DNA from: a bacterium
Lineage (GTDB): Bacteria > 4484-113 > JALSIF01
Assembly (NCBI GenBank): GCA_026981635.1
Contig: JALSIF010000048.1
Span: 1-5,154 of the forward strand
Direction: 5' to 3'
Length of the DNA stretch: 5,154 nucleotides
Part shown: positions 1 to 5,154 of the stretch, piece by piece
How the letters are laid out: each line of letters begins with the position of its first letter
How positions within the stretch are numbered: position 1 is the first letter of the stretch
Made by a program: the position numbers and the translations under genes
Notes under the pieces: generated by a model
What the model was told of the DNA's origin: nothing
The model's database searches: none
What the model saw: only the letters and a program-made list of their open reading frames with translations

Positions 1-570
1 GTCAATGTAGGTCTTTTCCAGGGTGTGGGCGTACTCCTCAAGCTGGCTCTGCTTTCTCTTAAGTTCAACTATCTGGTGTTCCAGTTGGTCAATCACCCGA
101 AGCTGGTGCTCCTGCAGGTATCGCTCTCGCACCTCGGGCGGGACCTCCTCTCGCTCTCCCCGCAGGAAGGCGCGTACTTGGTTGGGAAAGGTCTCTATGT
201 CAATGGGCTTGCCGATATATCCGTCGCAGCCGATGGCCAGGGCGCGCTCCCGGTCCCCCGGCCCCACATGGGCGGTCAGGGCAACGATGGGGATCTGCTT
301 GGTCTCCTCCCGACTACGCAACTTGGCGGTTAGCTCGTAGCCTGAAAGGCCGGGCAGGCCAATGTCCATCAGGATGAGGTCGGGGCGCAGCTCCACCGCC
401 TTGCGCACCCCTTCAATGCCGTCAGGGGCATGCTCCACCCTAAACCCATCCGCCTCAAGAATGCGTCTCACCAGCTCAAAGTTGTCCCAGTTGTCCTCAA
501 TATAGAGGACCATGGGAGCACGTCCCGGCTGGGATTCTTTCTCCTCGGGTGTAAGTACCTTTTCTCTCAT
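1..570 (-). CDS. Response regulator, receiver domain plus coiled-coil linker (C-terminus cut by window edge)
   Basis: This is the cytoplasmic response regulator that most likely takes phosphate from the histidine kinase encoded just upstream. The first 190 residues are visible and the frame is still open at the window edge. After a 19-residue polar lead, a CheY-like receiver domain spans about residues 20-137. It has the acidic pair E25-D26, phosphoacceptor D69 in the LMDIGLPG segment, T99 in ALTA, and K121 followed by P122. Residues about 145-190 are charged and heptad-like, predicting a coiled-coil linker. The output domain is not visible. The closing residues (LEEYAHTLEKTYIDT-like spacing) resemble the linker that precedes HD-GYP c-di-GMP phosphodiesterase domains, but a kinase or GGDEF domain is also possible. 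The ATG at 568-570 is chosen because AAGGA lies 7 nt upstream; Met20 has no comparable site. The gene starts 20 nt after the kinase stop, so the two are almost certainly cotranscribed. Confidence 0.93.
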   Translation of the reverse strand, partial: MREKVLTPEEKESQPGRAPMVLYIEDNWDNFELVRRILEADGFRVEHAPDGIEGVRKAVELRPDLILMDIGLPGLSGYELTAKLRSREETKQIPIVALTAHVGPGDRERALAIGCDGYIGKPIDIETFPNQVRAFLRGEREEVPPEVRERYLQEHQLRVIDQLEHQIVELKRKQSQLEEYAHTLEKTYID

Positions 571-577
571 TTTGGAG

Positions 578-582
578 TCCTT
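578..582 (-). promoter_or_regulatory. Ribosome binding site of the response regulator
   Basis: AAGGA on the minus strand, 7 nt before the ATG at 570. It lies in the 20-nt gap after the kinase stop codon and supports this ATG over the internal Met20 codon. Confidence 0.7.
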
Positions 583-590
583 ATAAAACC

Positions 591-2696
591 TCAGTTTTCC
601 AACCGTCCCCCACCGGTGGGGGAGAGCTGTTGGTGTCCATTGGTGGGGGAGGGGCTCTCCTCCTCCCCTGACACCCGCCTACTGGCGGGCCTCTCCTCCT
701 CTCGCATCTTCTCAAAGTGGGCCGAGATGCGCTCGGGGGAGAGGGTGGGCAGGTGGATGGTGAACTCGGAGCCGTGGCCTACCCTGGAATCCACCGTGAT
801 GTAGCCACCGTGGGCCTCCACCAGATACTTGGTGATAGGAAGTCCCAGGCCGGTGCCGCGCAGGTTGCCGGCGAGCTGGTCGCCGAACTGGACAAACTCC
901 TTGAAGATCTTGTCCAACTTGTCGGGTGGGATGCCGACCCCCGAGTCGGCCACCTGAATGAGGATCTCCTCCCCCTGGCGGAAGGCCTTCACCCTCACCC
1001 AGCCCTCCGGGGTGAACTTGATGGCGTTGGAGAGCAGGTTGATCACCGCTTGGCGGATGCGAAGCTCGTCCACGTAGATGTCGGGAAGGTCTGGGTCTAT
1101 GATCACCTCCAGGCGGAGCCCCTTTTCCTGGGCGAGAGCCTTTACCACCTCAACCGCCCCCTCAATGATGGGGGCGATGGGAGTTAGGCGCTTCTCAAAC
1201 TTCATCTTGCCCGCCTCAATGCGGGAGAAGTCCAAGAGCTCGTTTACCATCTCCAGGAGGTGCATGCCGTTTCGGTAGATGGTGGCCAGGTCGCTCAGCT
1301 GCTGGGGGGTAAGGTTTCCGGTGGGGTCCTTCATGAGCAGGCGGCTGTAGCCAATGATGGAGTTTAGGGGGGTCCTCAGCTCGTGGCTCACCTTGGTGAA
1401 AAACTCGGTCTGGGCTCGGCTGGTGCGGCGCAGCCGGATGGCGTACTGTTCCAACCGCTCGTAGGCATTTTCCAGTTCTTTGGTCAGCCGCTTGAGCTTC
1501 TCCGCCGTGCGCTCGGCACGCTGCTTCTCCTCCCGGTACTGGCGGGTGCGCTCCTCCACCTTCTCGTCCAGGTGGTTGTAGAGCTCGGTGAGGCGCTGGT
1601 GCTTGACCTGGAGGCTTAGCAGCATGAAGTTGAAGGCCTCATAGAGGGTGTGCAGATCGCGGTCCTTGGGCGGGGGCAGGTCCTCCTCCAGCGCGAAGTA
1701 GCCGTGCTCGCGGATATCCTCCATGCGGCGGATCAGGCGGTAGAGGGGCCGGCTCAGGTGGCGGGCCAGGGCGAGGCCGGTGGTGAGAGTGAGGAGAATG
1801 AGTAGGCTACCCACCAGGATGAGGGAGAGGATGTGGCGTTCCATGAGGACCTGGGTGAAGGCGAAGGGGCTGGCGGTGACCACCAGCAGGGCTACCCGTC
1901 TTCCCTGGGGAGTAAACAGCTCCAGGGGGCGGGCGGTGAAGGCGTATTGGGGCTCGACTTCAGGCTTGCCGAACTGACTGCTCTTTAGCCGCTGGACCAG
2001 CTGGTCAAACTGCTCCACCACGGGCGGGGGAAGGTTTCCCGGGCTGCCCACCAGGTTTTCGCTCCTGCCATCTGAGGTGAGCAGGTGGATGTTGACCTCC
2101 TCTGAGAAGACGGGATACTGGGCCAGGTTAAAGTCCTCAAGCAGGATCAGCCTTCTGTCCCCAGGGAGGGGGCGCTGGCGAGCCAGATAGAGCCCATAGG
2201 GGGTGTAGAGCCAGCCGTTTCGCTCTCCCTGGCGGGCAAACTCACGGGCGGCGGCAGTCAGACTGGAGGTGGGAGAGAGGTCGGGATAGGTGAGGACTAG
2301 CCGATCTCCCTCCAGGAGGATCAAGCTGATCTGGCGGGGAAGTATTTCCCTGAACTGCTGTTGGAAGGCGGCCAAGTTACTGCCCCACCGTTCCGCCTGG
2401 CTCACCACCACTCCCTCAAACTGAGCCAGGTGGGTGAGGATGTCCAGCTCCCTGCGCTCCAGCTCGTTGGCGGTGAAGGCCAGCCGGTTCTCCACCGCCA
2501 GTCGGTTCTGCTTTCGTTCGGCGGTGGTGGCGAAGAGGAGGATGAGAAGGATGCCCACCGCCGGGATGAGGGCGGTGGAGATGATCAGTTTTCTGCGCAG
2601 GCCGAGGTTGAAGAGCAGGCGGTGGTACCAGTTGGAGAAAGGGACAAATAGGGGTAGTTCACCTGCCCCACGCGAAGTGGCCCCTCTGCGGTCCAC
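591..2696 (-). CDS. Membrane sensor histidine kinase (HAMP, HisKA, HATPase_c)
   Basis: This 701-residue class I sensor kinase autophosphorylates on histidine and passes phosphate to a response regulator, probably the next gene. TM1 spans about residues 37-58. An extracytoplasmic domain of about 225 residues follows (59-286), of the size of a Cache-like sensor but not firmly recognised. TM2 spans 287-311, then HAMP (about 312-366, with the conserved proline at P316) and a charged coiled coil (366-428). HisKA carries SHELRTP at 437-443 with phospho-acceptor H438. The ATPase domain shows the N box (N553, N557), G1 box DSGVGIP at 584-590, F box around 596-604 and G2 box GTGLGLP at 614-620. All catalytic motifs look intact. 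A 50-residue low-complexity Ser/Pro/Glu/Gly tail ends the protein. The start is GTG at 2694-2696; no ATG, GTG or TTG codon lies in frame between it and TM1, and no clear Shine-Dalgarno precedes it. The ligand is unknown. Confidence 0.96.
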   Translation of the reverse strand: MDRRGATSRGAGELPLFVPFSNWYHRLLFNLGLRRKLIISTALIPAVGILLILLFATTAERKQNRLAVENRLAFTANELERRELDILTHLAQFEGVVVSQAERWGSNLAAFQQQFREILPRQISLILLEGDRLVLTYPDLSPTSSLTAAAREFARQGERNGWLYTPYGLYLARQRPLPGDRRLILLEDFNLAQYPVFSEEVNIHLLTSDGRSENLVGSPGNLPPPVVEQFDQLVQRLKSSQFGKPEVEPQYAFTARPLELFTPQGRRVALLVVTASPFAFTQVLMERHILSLILVGSLLILLTLTTGLALARHLSRPLYRLIRRMEDIREHGYFALEEDLPPPKDRDLHTLYEAFNFMLLSLQVKHQRLTELYNHLDEKVEERTRQYREEKQRAERTAEKLKRLTKELENAYERLEQYAIRLRRTSRAQTEFFTKVSHELRTPLNSIIGYSRLLMKDPTGNLTPQQLSDLATIYRNGMHLLEMVNELLDFSRIEAGKMKFEKRLTPIAPIIEGAVEVVKALAQEKGLRLEVIIDPDLPDIYVDELRIRQAVINLLSNAIKFTPEGWVRVKAFRQGEEILIQVADSGVGIPPDKLDKIFKEFVQFGDQLAGNLRGTGLGLPITKYLVEAHGGYITVDSRVGHGSEFTIHLPTLSPERISAHFEKMREEERPASRRVSGEEESPSPTNGHQQLSPTGGGRLEN
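607..622. repeat. Perfect 16-bp GC palindrome at the 3' end of the kinase gene
   Basis: CCCCCACC/GGTGGGGG is a perfect 16-bp palindrome about 14 bp inside the kinase stop codon and 37 bp before the response-regulator ATG. In RNA it would fold with the central bases as loop. No T tract follows on the minus strand (the next bases are ACGGTTGG), so it is not a standard intrinsic terminator. It could slow ribosomes or polymerase, bind a protein, or be a by-product of the low-complexity tail. Confidence 0.5.
674..689. repeat. GC-rich 6-bp hairpin with tetraloop in the kinase tail
   Basis: CCCGCC and GGCGGG flank a 4-base loop, giving a compact hairpin on either strand. It lies in the coding sequence for the Arg/Ser/Glu-rich tail, beyond the ATPase domain. 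There is no adjacent T tract. It forms one of two strong hairpins in the last 100 bp of the gene. Confidence 0.4.
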
Positions 2697-2722
2697 ATAA
2701 AAGTTTACCGACTTTGGGGGAT

Positions 2723-2748
2723 GGTGACCGCCTGGGTTACCGGTGACC
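2723..2748. promoter_or_regulatory. Cluster of three GGTNACC heptamers before the kinase gene
   Basis: GGTGACC (2723-2729), GGTTACC (2735-2741) and GGTGACC (2742-2748) fall within 26 bp. They straddle the stop codon of the WYL gene and end 27 bp before the kinase GTG. Each heptamer is palindromic around its central base, as expected of a dimer-binding half or full site. They could be an operator for the kinase-regulator pair. No factor is identified and coincidence in GC-rich DNA is possible. Confidence 0.3.
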
Positions 2749-3852
2749 GCGCACCGGTCCGGCCGAGTGGGCGTGGGGGGCAGGGCTGGTGGTGGCGGCG
2801 GTGGGTTGGTCGCTGTTGGATTTGGCGGTCGGGGAGGGCTCTACGGTGGCGTAGTCGGGCAGGATGAACTGGCGGGTGTCGTAGACCTTGCGCATGCGGC
2901 GGATGGTGCGATAGACCTTGTTTCTCAGGTGGGCGGGTTTCAGCACCCGGCAGTGTTCACCAAAGGAGAGCACCCAGCGGAGCACGTTCTCTAGTGAGGT
3001 GACCTTCAGGCGGACGATCACCGTCCCGTCGTCCTGTTCAATGATCTCCTTGGTGTGGTGGAGGTTTTCAATCCTCACCCAGTGGGAGGCGAACTTGTCA
3101 AACAGCACCTCCACGATCTGCTCGCGGGCGTTGCCCCCCAGCAGTACCGACTTCTCCTGGTGCTGTTTGAGGTCAAAGCTGGGATCGGGCTCAAAGTGCT
3201 CGCCGGTGCGCTCCACCTTCATGATGCGGTTGACCAGGAAGTCGCGGATGTCCTGCTTCTCCAGGTTGTAGCCCACCAGGTACCAGTTGCCCTTGTAGTT
3301 GAGCAGGTGGTAGGGGGCCATGTGCTTGATGGTGATCATTGCCTTCTGGCCGCTGAAGTAGTGGATGCGGATCCACTCCCGGTTGCGGATGGCGGAAAGC
3401 AGCACTGCATAGATGGTGAGGTTTACCTCCGGCTCGGGGCTGATGCGGAAGTCCAGCGTGTCAATGAGTGACTGGAGGTTTACCACCACCTCATCCTGGA
3501 GGCTGGCGGTGATCTTCTTGAAGGCCCGCTCAAGCTGGAGGTAAAAGGGGGTGGTCTCGTAGTGCTTGAGGATGTTTTCCAGCACCACGATGGAGAGCAG
3601 CTCCCCGTTGGTGAGGGAGACGGCGGGCAGCTCAAAGGTCTCGGTGTAGTAGTAGCCCCCCCGCTCCCGGTCTAGCTTCACCGGGGCGCCGAACTCGTCG
3701 CGGAGCAGTGCCAGGTCCTTGTAGGCGGTGGCCTGGCTCACCTCAAACTGGTCCATGTGGTCCTGGATGGAGGGATAGCGCCCCGCCGCAATCTGCTGGT
3801 GGAGCCAAATCATCCGACGAATCTGCTCAGCGGTGTAGACCTCTTGTGCCAT
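2737..3852 (-). CDS. WYL-domain transcriptional regulator with N-terminal HTH
   Basis: This is a 371-residue cytoplasmic DNA-binding regulator of the HTH-WYL-WCX type. Residues about 7-70 form a winged helix-turn-helix: VSQATAYKDLALL (38-50) is the recognition region and RGGYYY (64-69) the wing. A helical linker occupies about 80-135. The WYL domain is about 143-215 and shows the signature W190-Y191-L192 in GNWYLVGYN, followed by the FLVNRI segment at 205-210, which carries the basic residue typical of the fold. The C-terminal extension (WCX) spans about 246-320, and a Pro/Ala/Ser/Thr-rich tail follows from about 336. Family members sense nucleic acid or small ligands and act as repressors or activators, including in DNA-damage and phage-defence control; which applies here is unknown. 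The ATG at 3850-3852 has AAGGA 4 nt upstream. The kinase gene starts 40 nt after its stop, so an operon is likely. Confidence 0.94.
   Translation of the reverse strand: MAQEVYTAEQIRRMIWLHQQIAAGRYPSIQDHMDQFEVSQATAYKDLALLRDEFGAPVKLDRERGGYYYTETFELPAVSLTNGELLSIVVLENILKHYETTPFYLQLERAFKKITASLQDEVVVNLQSLIDTLDFRISPEPEVNLTIYAVLLSAIRNREWIRIHYFSGQKAMITIKHMAPYHLLNYKGNWYLVGYNLEKQDIRDFLVNRIMKVERTGEHFEPDPSFDLKQHQEKSVLLGGNAREQIVEVLFDKFASHWVRIENLHHTKEIIEQDDGTVIVRLKVTSLENVLRWVLSFGEHCRVLKPAHLRNKVYRTIRRMRKVYDTRQFILPDYATVEPSPTAKSNSDQPTAATTSPAPHAHSAGPVRGHR
2739..2758. repeat. 7-bp inverted repeat at the WYL gene stop codon
   Basis: ACCGGTG and CACCGGT flank a 6-base spacer, and each arm contains the ACCGGT palindrome. 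In the WYL mRNA this would be a stable hairpin in the last codons, ending at the TAA stop. It lacks a T tract, so termination is unlikely. It could instead be a DNA operator or a structure affecting the coupling to the kinase gene. Confidence 0.45.
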
Positions 3853-3856
3853 CTTG

Positions 3857-3861
3857 TCCTT
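3857..3861 (-). promoter_or_regulatory. Ribosome binding site of the WYL regulator
   Basis: AAGGA on the minus strand, separated by 4 nt from the ATG at 3852. The spacing is short but usable. It supports this ATG as the start, which also leaves an HTH domain of normal N-terminal length. Confidence 0.55.
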
Positions 3862-3928
3862 GCCTGCCCTGTGGTCAAATAGGTTTTCCCAGCCTATCGA
3901 GCTCTCTTCCTCGAGCTGGACCTCGTCT

Positions 3929-3995
3929 GGTCTGGTCCGGATTTTACAAGGTTCCGGTTAAGCCTGACCTGCCACCGGTCTGGGCTAGATTTTAC
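3929..3995. repeat. Imperfect 19-bp direct repeat upstream of the WYL gene
   Basis: Copies at 3929-3947 and 3977-3995 match at 16 of 19 positions (shared GGTCTGG, then GATTTTAC) with a period of 48 bp. Both lie in the intergenic region between the repeat-protein gene and the WYL gene. On the minus strand each copy contains GTAAAATC, so the upstream copy overlaps a candidate -10 element. They could be paired regulator-binding sites or duplicated -10 regions. Confidence 0.45.
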
Positions 3996-4017
3996 TCCCT
4001 TTGGCTTGATCTGTCCC
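3989..4017 (-). promoter_or_regulatory. Candidate sigma-70-type promoter for the WYL gene
   Basis: On the minus strand GGGACA (4012-4017, four of six matches to the -35 consensus) and TAAAAT (3989-3994, five of six to the -10) are separated by exactly 17 bp. Transcription would begin near 3982 and give a leader of about 130 nt. The second TAAAAT, at 3941-3946, has no acceptable -35 at normal distance. The -35 lies between the arms of an inverted repeat, which would suit repression. The call rests on consensus matching only. Confidence 0.35.
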
Positions 4018-4032
4018 CTTCTACCGATCAAG
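4005..4032. repeat. 7-bp inverted repeat over the stop of the repeat-protein gene
   Basis: CTTGATC (4005-4011) and GATCAAG (4026-4032) are perfect inverted arms with a 14-bp spacer that includes the TAG stop codon. Arm centres are 21 bp apart, two helical turns, as for an operator read by a dimer. As an RNA hairpin it is weak and has no T tract, so it is a poor terminator. It brackets the candidate -35 of the WYL promoter. Confidence 0.4.
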
Positions 4033-5154
4033 TCCCCGTCCTATTTCAGGCCGGGGATGGGTTAGTTTCTCCCGCCGGTTCTGGTCCCACTTGCGACCGT
4101 TTCCCAGGTGCTCAAAGCCTTCTCCGGTGGGGTAGGTGTCCACCCCGGAGAGGTCAAGGAATACCCCCACCGCGGGCATAAACCGCCTCACTCCGCCCCG
4201 GCTCCAGCGGTTGGCCTCACCGAAGTTGGTGCCCGGCTTTGCCTGGTAGGTGTCGTTTCCCGCCTCCTCCCAGAAGATGCCGATGCCCATGGCGTTGGAG
4301 GCACCCAGAGACAGGTTGGGTGCGCGGTAGGTGTCATCGCCCCCCGCCTCGTAGAGCAGGCCGAGGGAAAGGTCGTGGCCCGCTCCCAAGGCCATGTTCA
4401 TGGGGGCGGTGTAGGAGTCGTCTCCCGCTCCGTCGTAGAGGGCTCCGACGGCGAAGTGGGCGGCTGCCCCCTGGACGTACCACTGGCCCAGGTAGCGGTC
4501 ATTTCCCGCCTTGTCGTAGAGCAGGCCCACCCCGTACCAGTAGCCGGCCCCCTGGCCAAACACCCCCACCAGGTAGCTATCGTCGCCTGCGCCGTCAATC
4601 AGGATGCCCACTCCGCCGGCCAGGGAGTGGCCGATCAGGTAGTCGGAGCGTTTGCCGTAGCCGAACCCCTGGCAGAGGCTGGCGTTGTGCTCCCGGGACT
4701 GGGGGCTGGGGTAGCGGATCTCGTCGTCGCGGCACTCGTAGGAGTCGTCTCCCTGCCGGTCGTAGAGCAGCCCGCTTCCTCCCACATAGCCGAAGCCCTG
4801 GGCATAGGTGAAGGCCTCGTAGCGATCATTGCCCGAAAGGTCGGCCAGGACGCCAAAGCCGAAGAAGCCAGCCCCCTGGGTCACCCGGTCACCCATGTAG
4901 GTGTCATTGCCGCTGTAGTCCACCACCACCGCGGTGCCGAAGCAGCTTGCCCCTCGGCCGGGGAAGTGATCCCCGTCCAGGTAGCGGTCGTCGCCCCCGT
5001 GGTCAATCAGGATGGTGGTGCCGGGAATCAGGCTCAGGTAGTCTCCGCGGTAGATCTCGCTTCGCTCGTCCAGGGAGAGGTGGACCTGGACGAAGAAGCG
5101 GTCCGAGTCAATGGCGGGGGAGGGTGGGGGATTGAGGCGGTCCAGGGAGCCCTC
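4021..5154 (-). CDS. Repeat protein with G-[DN]-D-x-Y motifs (N-terminus outside window)
   Basis: I do not recognise a named family. The frame is open from the window edge to TAG at 4021-4023, giving 377 visible residues. A GTG at 4929 could be taken as a start, but the same repeat pattern continues upstream of it, so the gene really begins beyond the window. Counting from the edge, G-[DN]-D-x-Y motifs start at residues 54, 82, 108, 135, 190, 217, 244, 272 and 299, with a final GVDTY at 337, so the period is about 27. A typical unit has a G-x-G-hydrophobic-Asp stretch, the motif, then a QGAG-like turn about 9 residues later. A non-repetitive, Pro-containing segment (1-44) precedes the repeats and a basic tail (about 350-377) follows. 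Acidic, Gly-rich periodic units suggest an extracellular beta-helix or beta-roll that may bind calcium, by loose analogy with RTX repeats. No signal peptide or enzyme motif can be seen. Confidence 0.88.
   Translation of the reverse strand, partial: EGSLDRLNPPPSPAIDSDRFFVQVHLSLDERSEIYRGDYLSLIPGTTILIDHGGDDRYLDGDHFPGRGASCFGTAVVVDYSGNDTYMGDRVTQGAGFFGFGVLADLSGNDRYEAFTYAQGFGYVGGSGLLYDRQGDDSYECRDDEIRYPSPQSREHNASLCQGFGYGKRSDYLIGHSLAGGVGILIDGAGDDSYLVGVFGQGAGYWYGVGLLYDKAGNDRYLGQWYVQGAAAHFAVGALYDGAGDDSYTAPMNMALGAGHDLSLGLLYEAGGDDTYRAPNLSLGASNAMGIGIFWEEAGNDTYQAKPGTNFGEANRWSRGGVRRFMPAVGVFLDLSGVDTYPTGEGFEHLGNGRKWDQNRREKLTHPRPEIGRGLDR
4132..5022 (-). repeat. Array of about ten 27-residue (81-bp) coding repeats
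   Basis: Motif-to-motif spacings are 28, 26, 27, 55, 27, 27, 28, 27 and 38 residues. The 55-residue step is two periods long and contains an insertion; the 38-residue step has about 11 extra residues. Units are divergent in DNA sequence but constant in frame and motif, which indicates old duplications kept by selection on structure rather than a recent expansion. Confidence 0.85.

Noticed and set aside
717-1187. 156-residue open frame on the plus strand
   Set aside because: It is antisense to the intact HisKA and ATPase domains of the kinase and shows no domain of its own.
2585-2698. ATG at 2696-2698 on the minus strand opening a 37-codon frame that overlaps the kinase start
   Set aside because: It has no ribosome binding site, its product shows no motif, and it lies wholly within the well-supported kinase frame apart from two bases.
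3879-3917. Short inverted repeats ATAGG/CCTAT and AGCTC/GAGCT in the WYL leader
   Set aside because: Arms of only 5 bp are expected by chance in this length and have no supporting context.
4005-4032. Inverted repeat as an intrinsic terminator of the repeat-protein gene
   Set aside because: The stem is only 7 bp, the loop is 14 bases and no T tract follows on the minus strand.
4239-4811. 190-residue open frame on the plus strand
   Set aside because: It is antisense to the repeat array; its Arg/Pro/Gly-rich composition is the expected shadow of Gly/Asp/Tyr repeats in GC-rich DNA.
4021-4929. GTG at 4927-4929 as the start of the repeat-protein gene
   Set aside because: The frame stays open to the window edge and another full repeat with GDDRY lies upstream, so this GTG is internal.
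4132-5022. Regular 81-bp spacing as a CRISPR array or DNA satellite
   Set aside because: The units are not near-identical in DNA, spacing varies by whole codons, and the conservation is at protein level.

Overview
The window is a GC-rich bacterial segment in which all four recognisable genes lie on the minus strand, so transcription runs from high to low coordinates. The spacing is tight, the Shine-Dalgarno sites are AAGGA, and the two-component proteins are of ordinary bacterial type. The phylum cannot be fixed from the sequence. The style of the kinase and regulator would suit a Gram-positive-side or Chloroflexota-like free-living bacterium, but this is a weak guess.

Layout in transcription order: (1) 5154-4021, the C-terminal 377 residues of a protein built from about ten repeats, each carrying a G-[DN]-D-x-Y motif at a period close to 27 residues; its start lies outside the window. 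(2) A 168-bp intergenic region (4020-3853) with a candidate promoter, a 7-bp inverted repeat and an imperfect 19-bp direct repeat. (3) 3852-2737, a complete WYL-domain transcriptional regulator (HTH, WYL and C-terminal extension domains). (4) A 40-bp gap with clustered palindromic heptamers. (5) 2696-591, a complete membrane sensor histidine kinase (TM, extracytoplasmic domain, TM, HAMP, coiled coil, HisKA, HATPase) with a low-complexity tail. (6) A 20-bp gap. (7) 570-1, the first 190 residues of a response regulator whose receiver domain is followed by a coiled-coil linker; its output domain lies past the window edge.

The kinase and response regulator are very probably a cognate pair translated from one mRNA. 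The WYL gene, 40 bp upstream and in the same direction, is likely part of the same transcript and may control it. The repeat protein upstream may belong to the same locus or may simply be the previous gene. No insertion sequence, CRISPR array, tRNA or rRNA is visible. The most unusual items are the 27-residue repeat protein and the placement of every ACCGGT palindrome seen in the window at a gene junction.
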